Assembly: GCF_000243095.1 (NCBI RefSeq)
Contig: NZ_AHJE01000057.1
Span: 43,488-107,487, forward strand
Direction of reading: 5' to 3'
DNA length: 64,000 nt
DNA from: Cupriavidus basilensis OR16
GTDB lineage: Bacteria > Pseudomonadota > Gammaproteobacteria > Burkholderiales > Burkholderiaceae
Position numbers and translations under genes: made by a program. The notes under the pieces were generated by a model. The model did no database searches and was not told the DNA's origin. It saw only the letters and a list, made by a program, of their open reading frames with translations. Below are positions 1 to 7,894 of this stretch, in pieces (the first letter of the stretch is position 1; every line of letters starts with the position of its first letter).

Positions 1-2
1 GC

Positions 3-846
3 ATGGCAGTCAAGGAAGACTACGAGGTGCTGGCCAACCGCGCTGCCGTGGCCACCTGGGACGGCAAGCGCCTGCCGGGGCCGTGGCTGACGCTGCGCGC
101 CATGGAAAGCGCGATGGCGCGGGCGCGCGACTACGGCACCGGCACGGTCACCATCCGGCGCGCGCACCATATCGCGTGCCTGGCGGCCTACCTGGAGCGG
201 GCCACGCGGGCGGGTTTTGTCATGCTGCTGTACTCGTCGGCGCCAGCGGCCAGTACCGTGGCACCGTTCGGCGGCACCCGCCCGGTGTTTTCGCCCAGCC
301 CGATGGCGGCGGGCTTTCCCACGCCACAGGGGCCGGTGCTGATCGATGTCTCGACCTCCATCACCACGGTTGGGCTGACCACGCGGCTGTACAAGGAAGG
401 CAAGCGCCTGCCGCATCAGTGGCTGATCGACGAGAACGGCAACGCCAGCGACGACCCTGCCGTCATGTTCCCGCCGCACGCGGGCTCGATCCTGCCGCTG
501 GGCGGGCTCGATGCCGGCCACAAGGGCTATGCGCTATCGCTGATGGTGGAGGCGCTGACCGCCGGCCGGCAAGCGCTGGGGCAATACCGTGTTCCTGCAG
601 ATACTGGATCCATCTGCCTTTGCCGGCGAAGAAGCCTTTGCCGGGCAAATGGGCTGGATCGCGCGGGCCTGCACGGACAATCCGCCTCGGCCGGGCGTGG
701 ATCGCGTGCGCCTGCCAGGGCAGGGCGCGCTGGAACGCAAGGCGCGCCAGCTGCGCGATGGCGTGGCCCTGAACCCCGCCATCCTGCCGCAGCTCCAGCC
801 CTGGCTGGACAAATTCGGCATGGCCGCGCCAGCGCCGCTGGCTTGA
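3..846 (+). pseudogene. Malate/L-lactate dehydrogenase (LDH2 family), 5'-partial and frameshifted
   Basis: This is the C-terminal three quarters of an NAD(P)-dependent 2-hydroxyacid dehydrogenase of the LDH2/MDG1 type (malate, lactate, sulfolactate or ureidoglycolate dehydrogenases). The first frame covers roughly 3-560 and ends in the family motif HKGYALSLMVEALTAG. The rest (WGNTVFLQILDP onward, about 571-846) lies in a different frame. The family has about 10-15 extra residues between these blocks, so a small deletion plus frameshift lies near 560-572. Family members are about 340-350 residues, so some 60 N-terminal residues are probably outside the window and the ATG at 3 is internal. Substrate cannot be assigned. 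Confidence 0.75.
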
Positions 847-871
847 GGCCAGGCCTGGCGCCGAGGCGCGA

Positions 872-1405
872 TCAGTCTTGCCAGAAGCCCACGTGCGCCT
901 GCGCCGCCTCGTCCTCCAGCGCGGGGCCCAGCACGGCAACGCTGTGCTGCCCGCGCGCGAACACCTCCCGGCAGGGCAGCGAAAAGGTGGGGTTCTCGGG
1001 ATGCGCGCCGGTCAGCGTCAGCAAGCGGTGCTCGGACAGCGCATACACCACCCGGCCGATGTTGCACCAGTAGATGGCGCCGGCGCACATGCAGCAGGGC
1101 TCCGCGCTGGTGTAGAGCGTGGCGCGTGCGAGCGCCTGCGGCGACAGCTTGCGGGCAGCATCGGCCGCGGCGGCCAGTTCGGCGTGCTGGGTGGGGTCGC
1201 CCTCGGGCGGCATCGAGTTGTTGCCGGCGCTGGCGATGACGTTGCCATCGGCGTCCGCGACCAGCGCGGCAAAGGGATGCCGCCCGCGCGCGCGGGACTC
1301 CGCCGATAGGCGAATGGCCTCGCGCAGCAGGCGCAGGTCCTGTTGGCTCAGCGCCGTCGCGGCGGTGTCCGTAGCAGTGGCGTCGGCGGCGATCAATGTG
1401 GTCAT
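872..1405 (-). CDS. Zinc-dependent nucleoside/guanine deaminase (CDA fold)
   Basis: A 177-residue cytosolic deaminase of the cytidine/deoxycytidylate deaminase superfamily, closest in layout to guanine deaminase and tRNA adenosine deaminase-like proteins. Zinc ligands are visible: HAE (His74, catalytic Glu76) and PCCMC (Cys104 and Cys107). The segment following, AGAIYWCNIGRVVYAL, is typical of the guanine/cytosine deaminase branch. The protein would hydrolytically remove an amino group from a purine or pyrimidine base. The ATG at 1405 is the only sensible start. It is on the same strand as the IclR gene but 111 bp beyond that gene's end, so a common transcript is possible but not shown. Confidence 0.85.
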   Translation of the reverse strand: MTTLIAADATATDTAATALSQQDLRLLREAIRLSAESRARGRHPFAALVADADGNVIASAGNNSMPPEGDPTQHAELAAAADAARKLSPQALARATLYTSAEPCCMCAGAIYWCNIGRVVYALSEHRLLTLTGAHPENPTFSLPCREVFARGQHSVAVLGPALEDEAAQAHVGFWQD

Positions 1406-1516
1406 GGTCCGGTCCCGGTGGGTTCGTGGCGTGCGTGGAGCGAATCATGACATGCCAGCCGCAGGCCCTGGCCACGGCGCCACCATCTGGCCGCTGGTGC
1501 GCTGGTGCGCTGGTGC

Positions 1517-2323
1517 CTAGCGATCCTGCGCGCGCAGCGCCGCTTCGATGCCGCGAATGCTCTCGACCAGTTGCGGGCGCACCGTCTCAAGCAGTAGCGC
1601 GGCCGGCACGATGGCGGTGGGTCCACTGCACGACAATGTCATCGGCGGCAGCGCGGGGCCGGGCCGGAACGCGGCGGCGATCGAGTTGATGTCCGGCAAC
1701 CATTCGCCAAACGATGTGGTGCAGCCCTGGCGCTCGACTTCCGCGCGGCTGCGTTCCACAATGGCCTGCGCACTGGCAGCGTCCGTCCCTTCCTGCTGCC
1801 GGAAGGCCGCCAGTGCTTGCCGTTGCTCCACGGCCGGCAACGCTTCCAGGTAGGCACGCCCCGCGGCCGAGGTGAGCCCGGAAATGCGTGTGCCAACCGC
1901 CACCCGCAACGTCAGGTAAGACTCCGACTGGCAGTTCTCAAAGATCAGCATCTGCGCCCGGTCGCGCACGATCAGCGATGTCACGCCCTGGGACAGGTCG
2001 GCCAGCTCCTGCATGAACGGCCGCACCACCGCCAGCACATCCACGCCACGCTGCGCCGCCGGCGCGAGGGCCAGCGCCGAGCTCCCCAGCTGGTACTTGG
2101 CCTGCTCCGGGTCCAGCCGCAGGTAGCCCAGCTCCGTCAGCGTATGCGTGAGGCGCGATACCGTGGACTTGGGCAAGCCGCAGCGCTGCGCCAGCTCCGC
2201 GTTGCCCAGCCGTGTCTCGAAGCTGCGGAAACTCGCCAGCACGTCGAGGCCCCGCGCCAATGCAGTCACGAAATGCCGGTCTTCCTTATGCTGCGGGTTG
2301 TCTTCGGTCTGCGGGTCGGACAT
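1517..2323 (-). CDS. IclR family transcriptional regulator
   Basis: A 268-residue IclR-type regulator. The N-terminal winged helix-turn-helix occupies about residues 18-80 (FVTALARGLDVLASF, then LPKSTVSRLTHTLTELGYL), followed by the GAF-like effector domain to the C terminus. The start at 2323 has a GAGG-containing ribosome site just upstream. It lies 38 bp downstream of an acyl-CoA ligase on the same strand, suggesting a ligase-regulator operon. IclR proteins usually bind palindromic operators and respond to small carboxylic acids, and a 35-bp palindrome lies upstream of the ligase (4011-4045). Regulation of that ligase is inference; the effector is unknown. Confidence 0.9.
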   Translation of the reverse strand: MSDPQTEDNPQHKEDRHFVTALARGLDVLASFRSFETRLGNAELAQRCGLPKSTVSRLTHTLTELGYLRLDPEQAKYQLGSSALALAPAAQRGVDVLAVVRPFMQELADLSQGVTSLIVRDRAQMLIFENCQSESYLTLRVAVGTRISGLTSAAGRAYLEALPAVEQRQALAAFRQQEGTDAASAQAIVERSRAEVERQGCTTSFGEWLPDINSIAAAFRPGPALPPMTLSCSGPTAIVPAALLLETVRPQLVESIRGIEAALRAQDR

Positions 2324-2361
2324 GGGTGGCCTCGGCGGCTTGGGGGGACTTACCGGCGGCC

Positions 2362-3918
2362 TCAGCCTGCGCTGGCCAGCAGCTCACGCAATTTGGCCTT
2401 GAGGATCTTGCCGGACGGTGCGGCCGGCAGGTGGGCCACGATCCTGACCTCGGCCGGGATCTTGTAGGGCGACAACTGCTCTCGCAGGAACGCGCGCAAC
2501 GCGGCCTGGTCCAGCGTCATGCCCTCGCGCACTTCCACAAAGGCGATGACTTCCTCGTTGCCTTCCACCGCGCGGCCCACCACCGCCGACTGCAGCACCG
2601 CCGGGTAGGCGTTGATCGATTGCTCGACTTCCTCCGGATACACGTTGAAGCCAGAGTGGATGATGATTTCCTTTGAGCGCCCCACGATGGAAACCGCGCC
2701 GTCGGCGTCGATGCGGGCCAGGTCGCCGGTGTGCAGCCAGCCGTCGCCATCGATCACCTGCGCGGTCAGGTCGGCTCGGCGGTAGTAGCCCTTCATCACG
2801 TTGGGGCCACGCACCAGCAGCTCGCCGCTGCCATCGGGCAGGGGCTCGCCCAGGCGGATCTCCACGTCAGGCACCACCGGGCCCACCGAGCAATCCGTGC
2901 GCGGCGACTCCACCCGGGTCTGGCAGACCGTGGGCGAGGTTTCGGTCATGCCATAGCCGTTATGCAGGATGATCCCGAAGCTGGCTTCGAAGGCGGCCTT
3001 GAGCGAGGCAGTGAGCGGTGCGCCGCCCGATTGCGCCATGCGCAGCGCGGGAGCCCGCAGGGGCGTGGCCTGCGCACGGCTCCACTCGATCAGCTTGGCG
3101 TACATGGCGGGCACGCCGTGCAGCACGGTAAGTTGCTCCGCGACCAGCGCGTGCGCCAGCTTCTCAGGGCGGAAACGCGGTTCGTAGAACACCGTGGCGC
3201 CGTTCGAGAGCGGGCCCACCAGCAGCACGGACAGGCCGTAGACGTGCGAGATCGGCAGCACGCCATAGACGCGGTCGCCCGGCTGCACGCGCGCCTGCAG
3301 GCGGTTGGAGCGGCCGATGAACATCAGGTTGGCGTGCGTCAGCATCACGGCCTTGGCGGCGCCGGTGGTGCCGGTGGTGTAGATCAGCGCGGCAACCTGG
3401 TCGCGCGCCGCTGCGTCGACCGGCTCGGCCACCGCGGCTTCATTGAGCGTGCCCAGCAGCAGCTTGCCCACATGCGGCCACTCGGCCGGTTGCGCGGCGC
3501 GCGCCAGGCCATGCTCGCGCGCTTCGGGATGGGCGTTGTCAAGGTACAACGCGATGCGCGCGCCCGAGTGCTCGATGATGTTGTCGATCTCGCGGGCGGA
3601 CAGGCGGGCGTTGACCGGCACGGCCCACGCATCCAGCGCGCTCAGCGCCAGGATCAGCACGGCACAGCCCACGCTGTTCTCGGTCACCAGCACCACGCGA
3701 TCGCCACCGCGCACGCCTGCGCCAGCCAGCGCGCGGGCGGTCTGCGCAATGGCGCCGTCCAGCTCGCCGTAGCGCAGGGACCGCTCGGCATCCATCAGGG
3801 CCACGCGCTCGGGGTGGCTTTGGACCCAGGGGCCGATGGTCTGGTGCAGACGGGAAAAAGACGTGGCGGGCCAAGTGGCGGGGGCGGCAGCCGCCGCGGG
3901 CGTGGGGGTGCTACTCAT
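2362..3918 (-). CDS. AMP-dependent acyl-CoA synthetase (fatty-acid-like CoA ligase)
   Basis: A 518-residue member of the ANL adenylating superfamily that converts a carboxylic acid to its CoA thioester with ATP. The P-loop motif YTTGTTGAAKAVMLTH lies near residue 185, the YGMTE motif (A5) near the middle, GWLHTGDLA (A7) after it, and the C-terminal lysine motif PSGKILK near the end, so all catalytic elements are present. I chose the ATG at 3918 over the adjacent GTG at 3921 because GGAGA then lies 6 nt upstream. It probably forms an operon with the IclR gene 38 bp downstream. Substrate is not predictable. Confidence 0.9.
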   Translation of the reverse strand: MSSTPTPAAAAAPATWPATSFSRLHQTIGPWVQSHPERVALMDAERSLRYGELDGAIAQTARALAGAGVRGGDRVVLVTENSVGCAVLILALSALDAWAVPVNARLSAREIDNIIEHSGARIALYLDNAHPEAREHGLARAAQPAEWPHVGKLLLGTLNEAAVAEPVDAAARDQVAALIYTTGTTGAAKAVMLTHANLMFIGRSNRLQARVQPGDRVYGVLPISHVYGLSVLLVGPLSNGATVFYEPRFRPEKLAHALVAEQLTVLHGVPAMYAKLIEWSRAQATPLRAPALRMAQSGGAPLTASLKAAFEASFGIILHNGYGMTETSPTVCQTRVESPRTDCSVGPVVPDVEIRLGEPLPDGSGELLVRGPNVMKGYYRRADLTAQVIDGDGWLHTGDLARIDADGAVSIVGRSKEIIIHSGFNVYPEEVEQSINAYPAVLQSAVVGRAVEGNEEVIAFVEVREGMTLDQAALRAFLREQLSPYKIPAEVRIVAHLPAAPSGKILKAKLRELLASAG

Positions 3919-4010
3919 CACGGTCTCCAGATAAGGCGTCCGGCGTGGGCCGCCGGATTTTTCGATGGGGCAATAGTCCCACCGATCGCCTTACGCGTCA
4001 ACTGCACCGT

Positions 4011-4045
4011 GGAACCAATGTTCTGCAATGCAGAACATTGGTTCC
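4011..4045. promoter_or_regulatory. 35-bp perfect palindrome, probable IclR-type operator
   Basis: The arms 4011-4027 and 4029-4045 are perfectly complementary (17 bp each) around one central base; the core is TGTTCTGCA-A-TGCAGAACA. It lies about 93 bp upstream of the CoA ligase start at 3918 and one base beyond the stop of the chemotaxis receptor. The sequence lacks a T-run, which argues against an intrinsic terminator, and its compact symmetry fits a dimeric repressor site. The nearest candidate protein is the IclR regulator encoded in the ligase operon. Binding is inferred. Confidence 0.6.
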
Positions 4046-4046
4046 C

Positions 4047-5684
4047 TCAGAAGCGGAACCGCGCGACCCCCGCAGACAGGCCTGCCGCTTGCTGATCGAG
4101 GCTGGCCGCCTGTGCCGTGACGGCATCGACCAGCTCGGCGTTCTGCCGGCTGGTCTGGTCGAGCTGGGCCACCGCTTCGCCCACCGAGCGGATGCCGCGC
4201 GCCTGCTCATCGGCCACGCCGCACAGCCGCTCGGCCAGTTGGTGGCTTTGGCCCACCGCTTGTTCGATGCCGCGCATGGCGCTGACCACTTGCCCGCTCA
4301 GGCGCGCCCCGCGGGCGATCTCCGCGCTGGCCTGGCCGATGGTGGTGCGAATCTCGCGGGCGGAGTTGGCGCTGCGCTGTGCCAGCCCGCGCACCTCCTG
4401 CGCCACCACGGCGAAGCCGCGCCCGGCCTCGCCCGCGCGGGCCGCTTCCACGGCAGCGTTGAGCGCCAGGATATTGGTCTGGAAGGCAATGCTCTCGATC
4501 ACCTCGACCATTTCCGCAATATTGCGCGAGTGCTGGTTCACGGTGTCCATGGCGCCGCTCATCTCGTTCACCACGGCCATGCCTGCGTCGGTGGCTTCGC
4601 GCGCCTGGCGTGCCATCTCGCTGGATTCGGTGGCCTGGGCATGCGCTTGCCCGACCAGCGCGGTGAGGCTGGCGACGCTGTCGGCGGCGGCCGCCAAAGC
4701 GGTCGCCTGCAGCGCCGTGCGGCGCGACAGGTCCTGGTTGCCGCTGGCGATGCCGTCGCTGGCCGCGGCGATCTCGGCGGCGGAGAGCTGGATGCCTTCC
4801 AGCACACCGGCGAGCTGGTCGCGCATGCGCGCCAGCAGGCTCATCAGGCTGTGATCGTCGCCGGGGTGCACGCGCACTGCTTGCTGCAGGTCACCCGAGG
4901 CGATGCGGCTTGCCACCTTGGCCGCATCCGCCGGCTCCCCGCCCAACTCCGAGAGCAGCAGGCGCGAGGCGAACCACGCCAGCGCCGCCGCTGCCGCAAG
5001 GCTCGCCACCAGCATGCCGACCATCACGGCCTGGGCGCGCAACTGGCTTGTCGTCACCGTGGCGACCGTATCGGCGGCCTGCTGTTCCTGCTGCTTGCGC
5101 GCGACCTCGACCTGGTCGGCCAGCTTCTGCAATTGCTCGCCAAGAAAATGGCCGTCGACCGAAACGGAGCTGTCGAATTGCAACGCGTCCAGAGGCTGCT
5201 TGCGCAGCAGCGTGACATAGTCGCGCAGCATCGCCGCGGCGCTGTCGCGTTCGGCCTGCAGCGCCTTTGCCTGTGCGGGCACGGCCGTGCGCACGGTGGC
5301 AAGGGCCTGGTCGAGGCGCGCGAGGGCGCCATCGATGTCCGCCGTTGCGCTGTCGCGCTCGGTGCCGCTGGTGGCCATGGTCAGCGCCAGTTGGGCGCGG
5401 CCCAACTGCGCCAGTGCCGATTGCGCGCGCTCCGCGGCGATGGCGCCCTGCATGTCGCGTTGATAGAGCGTATCGGTCATCTGCTTGACCGATACCAGGC
5501 TGTAGATGCCTGTCAGCCCCACCACGGCGCCGAACACATAGACCAGCGCAAATGCCGCGCACATGCGCGCACTGAGCGGAAGCCGGCCCAGCCAGGCGGG
5601 CATGCGCCGGCCGGCGCGGCGTGGGAGGCGAAGGTGGATGGCTTGCAACACGGTTGAGACTCCGATGGACCACGCGGTCCACAT
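4047..5684 (-). CDS. Methyl-accepting chemotaxis protein
   Basis: A 545-residue inner-membrane chemoreceptor. Layout: a first transmembrane helix at about residues 35-60 (LVYVFGAVVGLTGIYSLVSV), a periplasmic helical-bundle ligand domain with Tar-like spacing, a second helix (MVGMLVASLAAAAALAWFAS), a HAMP segment, and a long cytoplasmic signalling domain with the conserved hairpin tip region (NILALNAAVEAARAGEAGRG). The chain ends in ARFRF and lacks a CheR-tethering pentapeptide. An upstream ATG at 5804 would add 40 low-complexity residues; I prefer 5684, where MWTAWSIG begins and AGGG precedes. The ligand is unknown and no che genes are nearby, so it probably feeds a distant array. Confidence 0.9.
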   Translation of the reverse strand: MWTAWSIGVSTVLQAIHLRLPRRAGRRMPAWLGRLPLSARMCAAFALVYVFGAVVGLTGIYSLVSVKQMTDTLYQRDMQGAIAAERAQSALAQLGRAQLALTMATSGTERDSATADIDGALARLDQALATVRTAVPAQAKALQAERDSAAAMLRDYVTLLRKQPLDALQFDSSVSVDGHFLGEQLQKLADQVEVARKQQEQQAADTVATVTTSQLRAQAVMVGMLVASLAAAAALAWFASRLLLSELGGEPADAAKVASRIASGDLQQAVRVHPGDDHSLMSLLARMRDQLAGVLEGIQLSAAEIAAASDGIASGNQDLSRRTALQATALAAAADSVASLTALVGQAHAQATESSEMARQAREATDAGMAVVNEMSGAMDTVNQHSRNIAEMVEVIESIAFQTNILALNAAVEAARAGEAGRGFAVVAQEVRGLAQRSANSAREIRTTIGQASAEIARGARLSGQVVSAMRGIEQAVGQSHQLAERLCGVADEQARGIRSVGEAVAQLDQTSRQNAELVDAVTAQAASLDQQAAGLSAGVARFRF

Positions 5685-5945
5685 GCTGACCCTGGGGTAC
5701 CGCCATCGGGCGCGCCGGTTTGTAGCACTGGCGTCGCATCGGATGACGGCATGGTGATGTAATGGTTGGCATACTGGCTGCAACCTGTGACGCATGGATG
5801 ACATCCCGGCATTGCGCAGGGGTAATCGGCTTTGTCATCGTCGTGACACATCCTTGACATGAAATAGAGGGCGAGTCACATTGGCTCACCAGCTTCTCGC
5901 GCCTGGCGCCGCGCCTTCCTACGTCACGTCACGTTTACTCCGCCC

Positions 5946-6764
5946 ATGCAGATTGCCTCCCCCCTGGCTGGCGCACCCGTGCCGCGGCTACGCTTGCCGC
6001 CGCTCCACGCCGTCTTCCAGCCGATTGTGGTGTTTGGCACCGGCGAGGTGCTGGGCTACGAGGCGCTGGTCCGGGGGCCTGCCAGCTCGCCGCTTGCCAT
6101 GCCGGACGCCTTGTTCCGCCTGGCCCGCAACGAGGCCGAGACCATCGAGCTGGAGCTGCAGGCGGCGCGCACCGGGCTGTCCACGTGCCTGGCCAACGGC
6201 TTGCACGGCAAGCTGTTCCTCAACTTCAGCGCCATGGCGCTGCGCTACCTGCTGGCCGACGGGGGAAGCGCCATGCGTGCCCTGGTGGCGAACAGCATCG
6301 CGCCGGATCGCGTGGTCATCGAAGTCACCGAGCAGACACCTATCGAGGACGCGGAGCGCTTCGGGCAGGCCATGGCCGTGTTGCACGAACTGGGCATGCA
6401 GTATGCGCTGGACGATTTCGGTACCGGCCATGCCAATCTCGACCGGCTGGTCCACCTCGCGCCGCACTACACCAAGCTGGACAAGTCGCTGGTGCGCGGC
6501 ATCGGCACCTGCTCGCGCCGGCTCGAGGTCGTGCGCACGGTGCTGGCGCTGGTCAAGGCGCTGGGCGGTGCGGTGATCGCCGAAGGTATCGAGGATGCCG
6601 ATGAACTGGCGATGTTGCACGATCTCGGCGTGGCCTTCGGGCAGGGATACTATCTCGGGCGGCCGGCGCCGCGTCCAGCGCTCAGCCAGTGCTGGGCGAG
6701 CTTGGCCGAGGCAGCCGCGCGGCGGTCTCATCCAGGCGATAGCCCTGGCCATACACAACCGTGA
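5946..6764 (+). CDS. EAL-domain cyclic-di-GMP phosphodiesterase (stand-alone)
   Basis: A 272-residue protein made almost entirely of one EAL domain, which hydrolyses cyclic di-GMP to linear pGpG. Catalytic signatures are all present: YEALVRG (EAL at residues 39-41), FLNFSA, EVTEQTP, LDDFGTGHANL, KLDKSLV, and AEGIE followed by GQGYYLGRP. There is no sensory domain or membrane segment, so it is probably cytoplasmic and constitutively competent. The domain ends near 6670. The last 30 or so residues overlap the 3' end of the convergent response regulator by 83 bp. A diguanylate cyclase is encoded at 58614, but nothing links the two directly. Confidence 0.92.
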   Translation: MQIASPLAGAPVPRLRLPPLHAVFQPIVVFGTGEVLGYEALVRGPASSPLAMPDALFRLARNEAETIELELQAARTGLSTCLANGLHGKLFLNFSAMALRYLLADGGSAMRALVANSIAPDRVVIEVTEQTPIEDAERFGQAMAVLHELGMQYALDDFGTGHANLDRLVHLAPHYTKLDKSLVRGIGTCSRRLEVVRTVLALVKALGGAVIAEGIEDADELAMLHDLGVAFGQGYYLGRPAPRPALSQCWASLAEAAARRSHPGDSPGHTQP

Positions 6765-7407
6765 TCACCAGGCCATTGCGGGGATGCAACTCCAGCGCCC
6801 TGCGCAGGCGCGAGACCAGGCTCGCCAGCGCGCGGGACAGCGGTGGCAGCGAATAGCCCCAGATCGTGCGTTCGATATGGGCGTGGGACAAGACGCGCCC
6901 GACGCTGGCAAACAGCAACGATGCCAGATCGAACTCCCTGGGGGTCAGCGCGAGCCGGCGCCCCTGGAACACAACCTCGCGCGACAGGCAATCCAGTGAG
7001 TAAGGCCCGACTGTGATGTCGGGGTTCAACGCTTGCCAGCGCGTGGCGGTGCGGCGCTGCAGCGCGTGCAGCCGGGCTATCAGTTCGCGCGCGCGCAGCG
7101 GGCGGGTCATGTAGTCGTCGGCGCCCGCCTGCAGGGTATTGACGACCGAATCTTCGTCGCGCCGGTCGGAAACCACCATGACCGGCACCTCGCTGCGCCA
7201 GGCGCCGCGCACCGCGCGCACGGCTTCCACGGCGGGCATGTCGGCAAGCTCGTGGTCGATCAGCAGGACGTCGTAGCCGGCCTGGTCAATGCCACGGAAG
7301 AGCTCCCCGCTTGCGTGGTAGGTGTGGCAATGCACGCCGGCACGCGAGAGGGCGTCTGCAATGGTCTTGGCCTGGAGCGACATATCCGCTAGCAGTGCAA
7401 TCTTCAT
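6682..7407 (-). CDS. OmpR-type response regulator with an atypical receiver
   Basis: A 241-residue two-component response regulator. The receiver (residues 1-115) keeps the phosphoacceptor Asp (DVLLIDHEL) and the Ser/Thr position (VMVVSD), but the usual DDYxxKP lysine is Arg (DDYMTRPL) and only one acidic residue remains at the N-terminal metal site (LLADMS). The C-terminal winged helix (PREFDLASLLF to GQGYRLDE) is OmpR-like. I chose the ATG at 7407 because the longer frame upstream has no receiver homology. No histidine kinase is adjacent. The altered pocket suggests weakened or phosphorylation-independent control, which is inference. Its 3' end overlaps the EAL gene on the other strand. Confidence 0.88.
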   Translation of the reverse strand: MKIALLADMSLQAKTIADALSRAGVHCHTYHASGELFRGIDQAGYDVLLIDHELADMPAVEAVRAVRGAWRSEVPVMVVSDRRDEDSVVNTLQAGADDYMTRPLRARELIARLHALQRRTATRWQALNPDITVGPYSLDCLSREVVFQGRRLALTPREFDLASLLFASVGRVLSHAHIERTIWGYSLPPLSRALASLVSRLRRALELHPRNGLVITVVYGQGYRLDETAARLPRPSSPSTG

Positions 7408-7618
7408 AGGAATTGTCCAACTGGCATTAGTGCGGTTCGGAGGCCAGCGTGGCATCGGCCTGCCAGCCCGCAAGGCGACTAGGACAGGATAGTCCGCGGC
7501 GTGAGGGATATCAGTCGGAGCAATCTGCAAGGGCGGGCCGAGGATTCCCAAAACAAGCGAGGGGGCAATCAACGCGGCGAGAGATATCGCACCGGGCCAC
7601 AGTCGATTGTTGCGGTGC

Positions 7619-7676
7619 GTATACACAATTTGTCCACGATTGCCGGATCGTGTTATCCACAGCTTGTGTGGATAAC
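7619..7676. promoter_or_regulatory. Cluster of DnaA-box-like sequences with a 10-bp inverted repeat
   Basis: TTATCCACA at 7653-7661 and its reverse complement TGTGGATAA at 7667-7675 match the R1-type DnaA box exactly and form a 10-bp inverted repeat (7652-7661 / 7667-7676) with a 5-nt loop. Upstream are GTATACACA (7619-7627, one mismatch to TTATNCACA) and TTGTCCACG (7630-7638, two mismatches). No dnaA, repA, parAB or dnaN lies in the window, so an active chromosomal origin is not supported; a DnaA-titration or DnaA-regulated site is possible. Confidence 0.5.
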
Positions 7677-7799
7677 CGGGCTTGACGCGCCGCGCTTGGC
7701 CAATGGTGGCGGTTATGTATCGGTCTGCCTAAATTTTGAACAGAATCGCTGGCGATGCCTCGCCAGCAATGGCAGACAGTGGCAGATTCAGCGCGGCGG

Positions 7800-7835
7800 C
7801 CTGCGCAGCAGCAATCGCCTGCGCAGCAGCAATCG
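7800..7835. repeat. 18-bp tandem repeat, two copies
   Basis: Two identical 18-bp units (CCTGCGCAGCAGCAATCG) lie head to tail at 7800-7817 and 7818-7835, in the intergenic tail just beyond the adenylating-enzyme gene. This is consistent with slippage duplication. No function is evident. Confidence 0.75.
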
Positions 7836-7894
7836 CGGCGCAACCAAGGCAACCGGCCGCGAGGGGCGAGGGGCGAGGGCAAAACTGACGGGTA

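Larger units (their letters stand above)
7408..7894. other. Gene-free intergenic stretch with DnaA-box-like sites and a tandem repeat
   Basis: I see no convincing gene in these 487 bases. They contain two perfect TTATCCACA-type boxes in inverted orientation (7653-7661 and 7667-7675), two weaker similar sites just before them, a relatively AT-rich patch around 7710-7745, and an 18-bp tandem duplication at 7800-7835. The left edge holds the upstream region of the response regulator; the right edge is the 3' end of the adenylating-enzyme operon. Confidence 0.6.

Noticed and set aside
3945..5657. Long + strand open frame of 570 codons antisense to the chemotaxis receptor
   Set aside because: It is a shadow of the real gene: rich in His, Gln, Arg and Ala, with no recognisable domain. 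The minus-strand frame has a complete chemoreceptor architecture.
7619..7745. Candidate replication origin at the DnaA-box cluster
   Set aside because: No dnaA, dnaN, gyrB, repA or parAB lies in the window, and only two boxes are perfect. I keep it as a possible DnaA site, not an origin.
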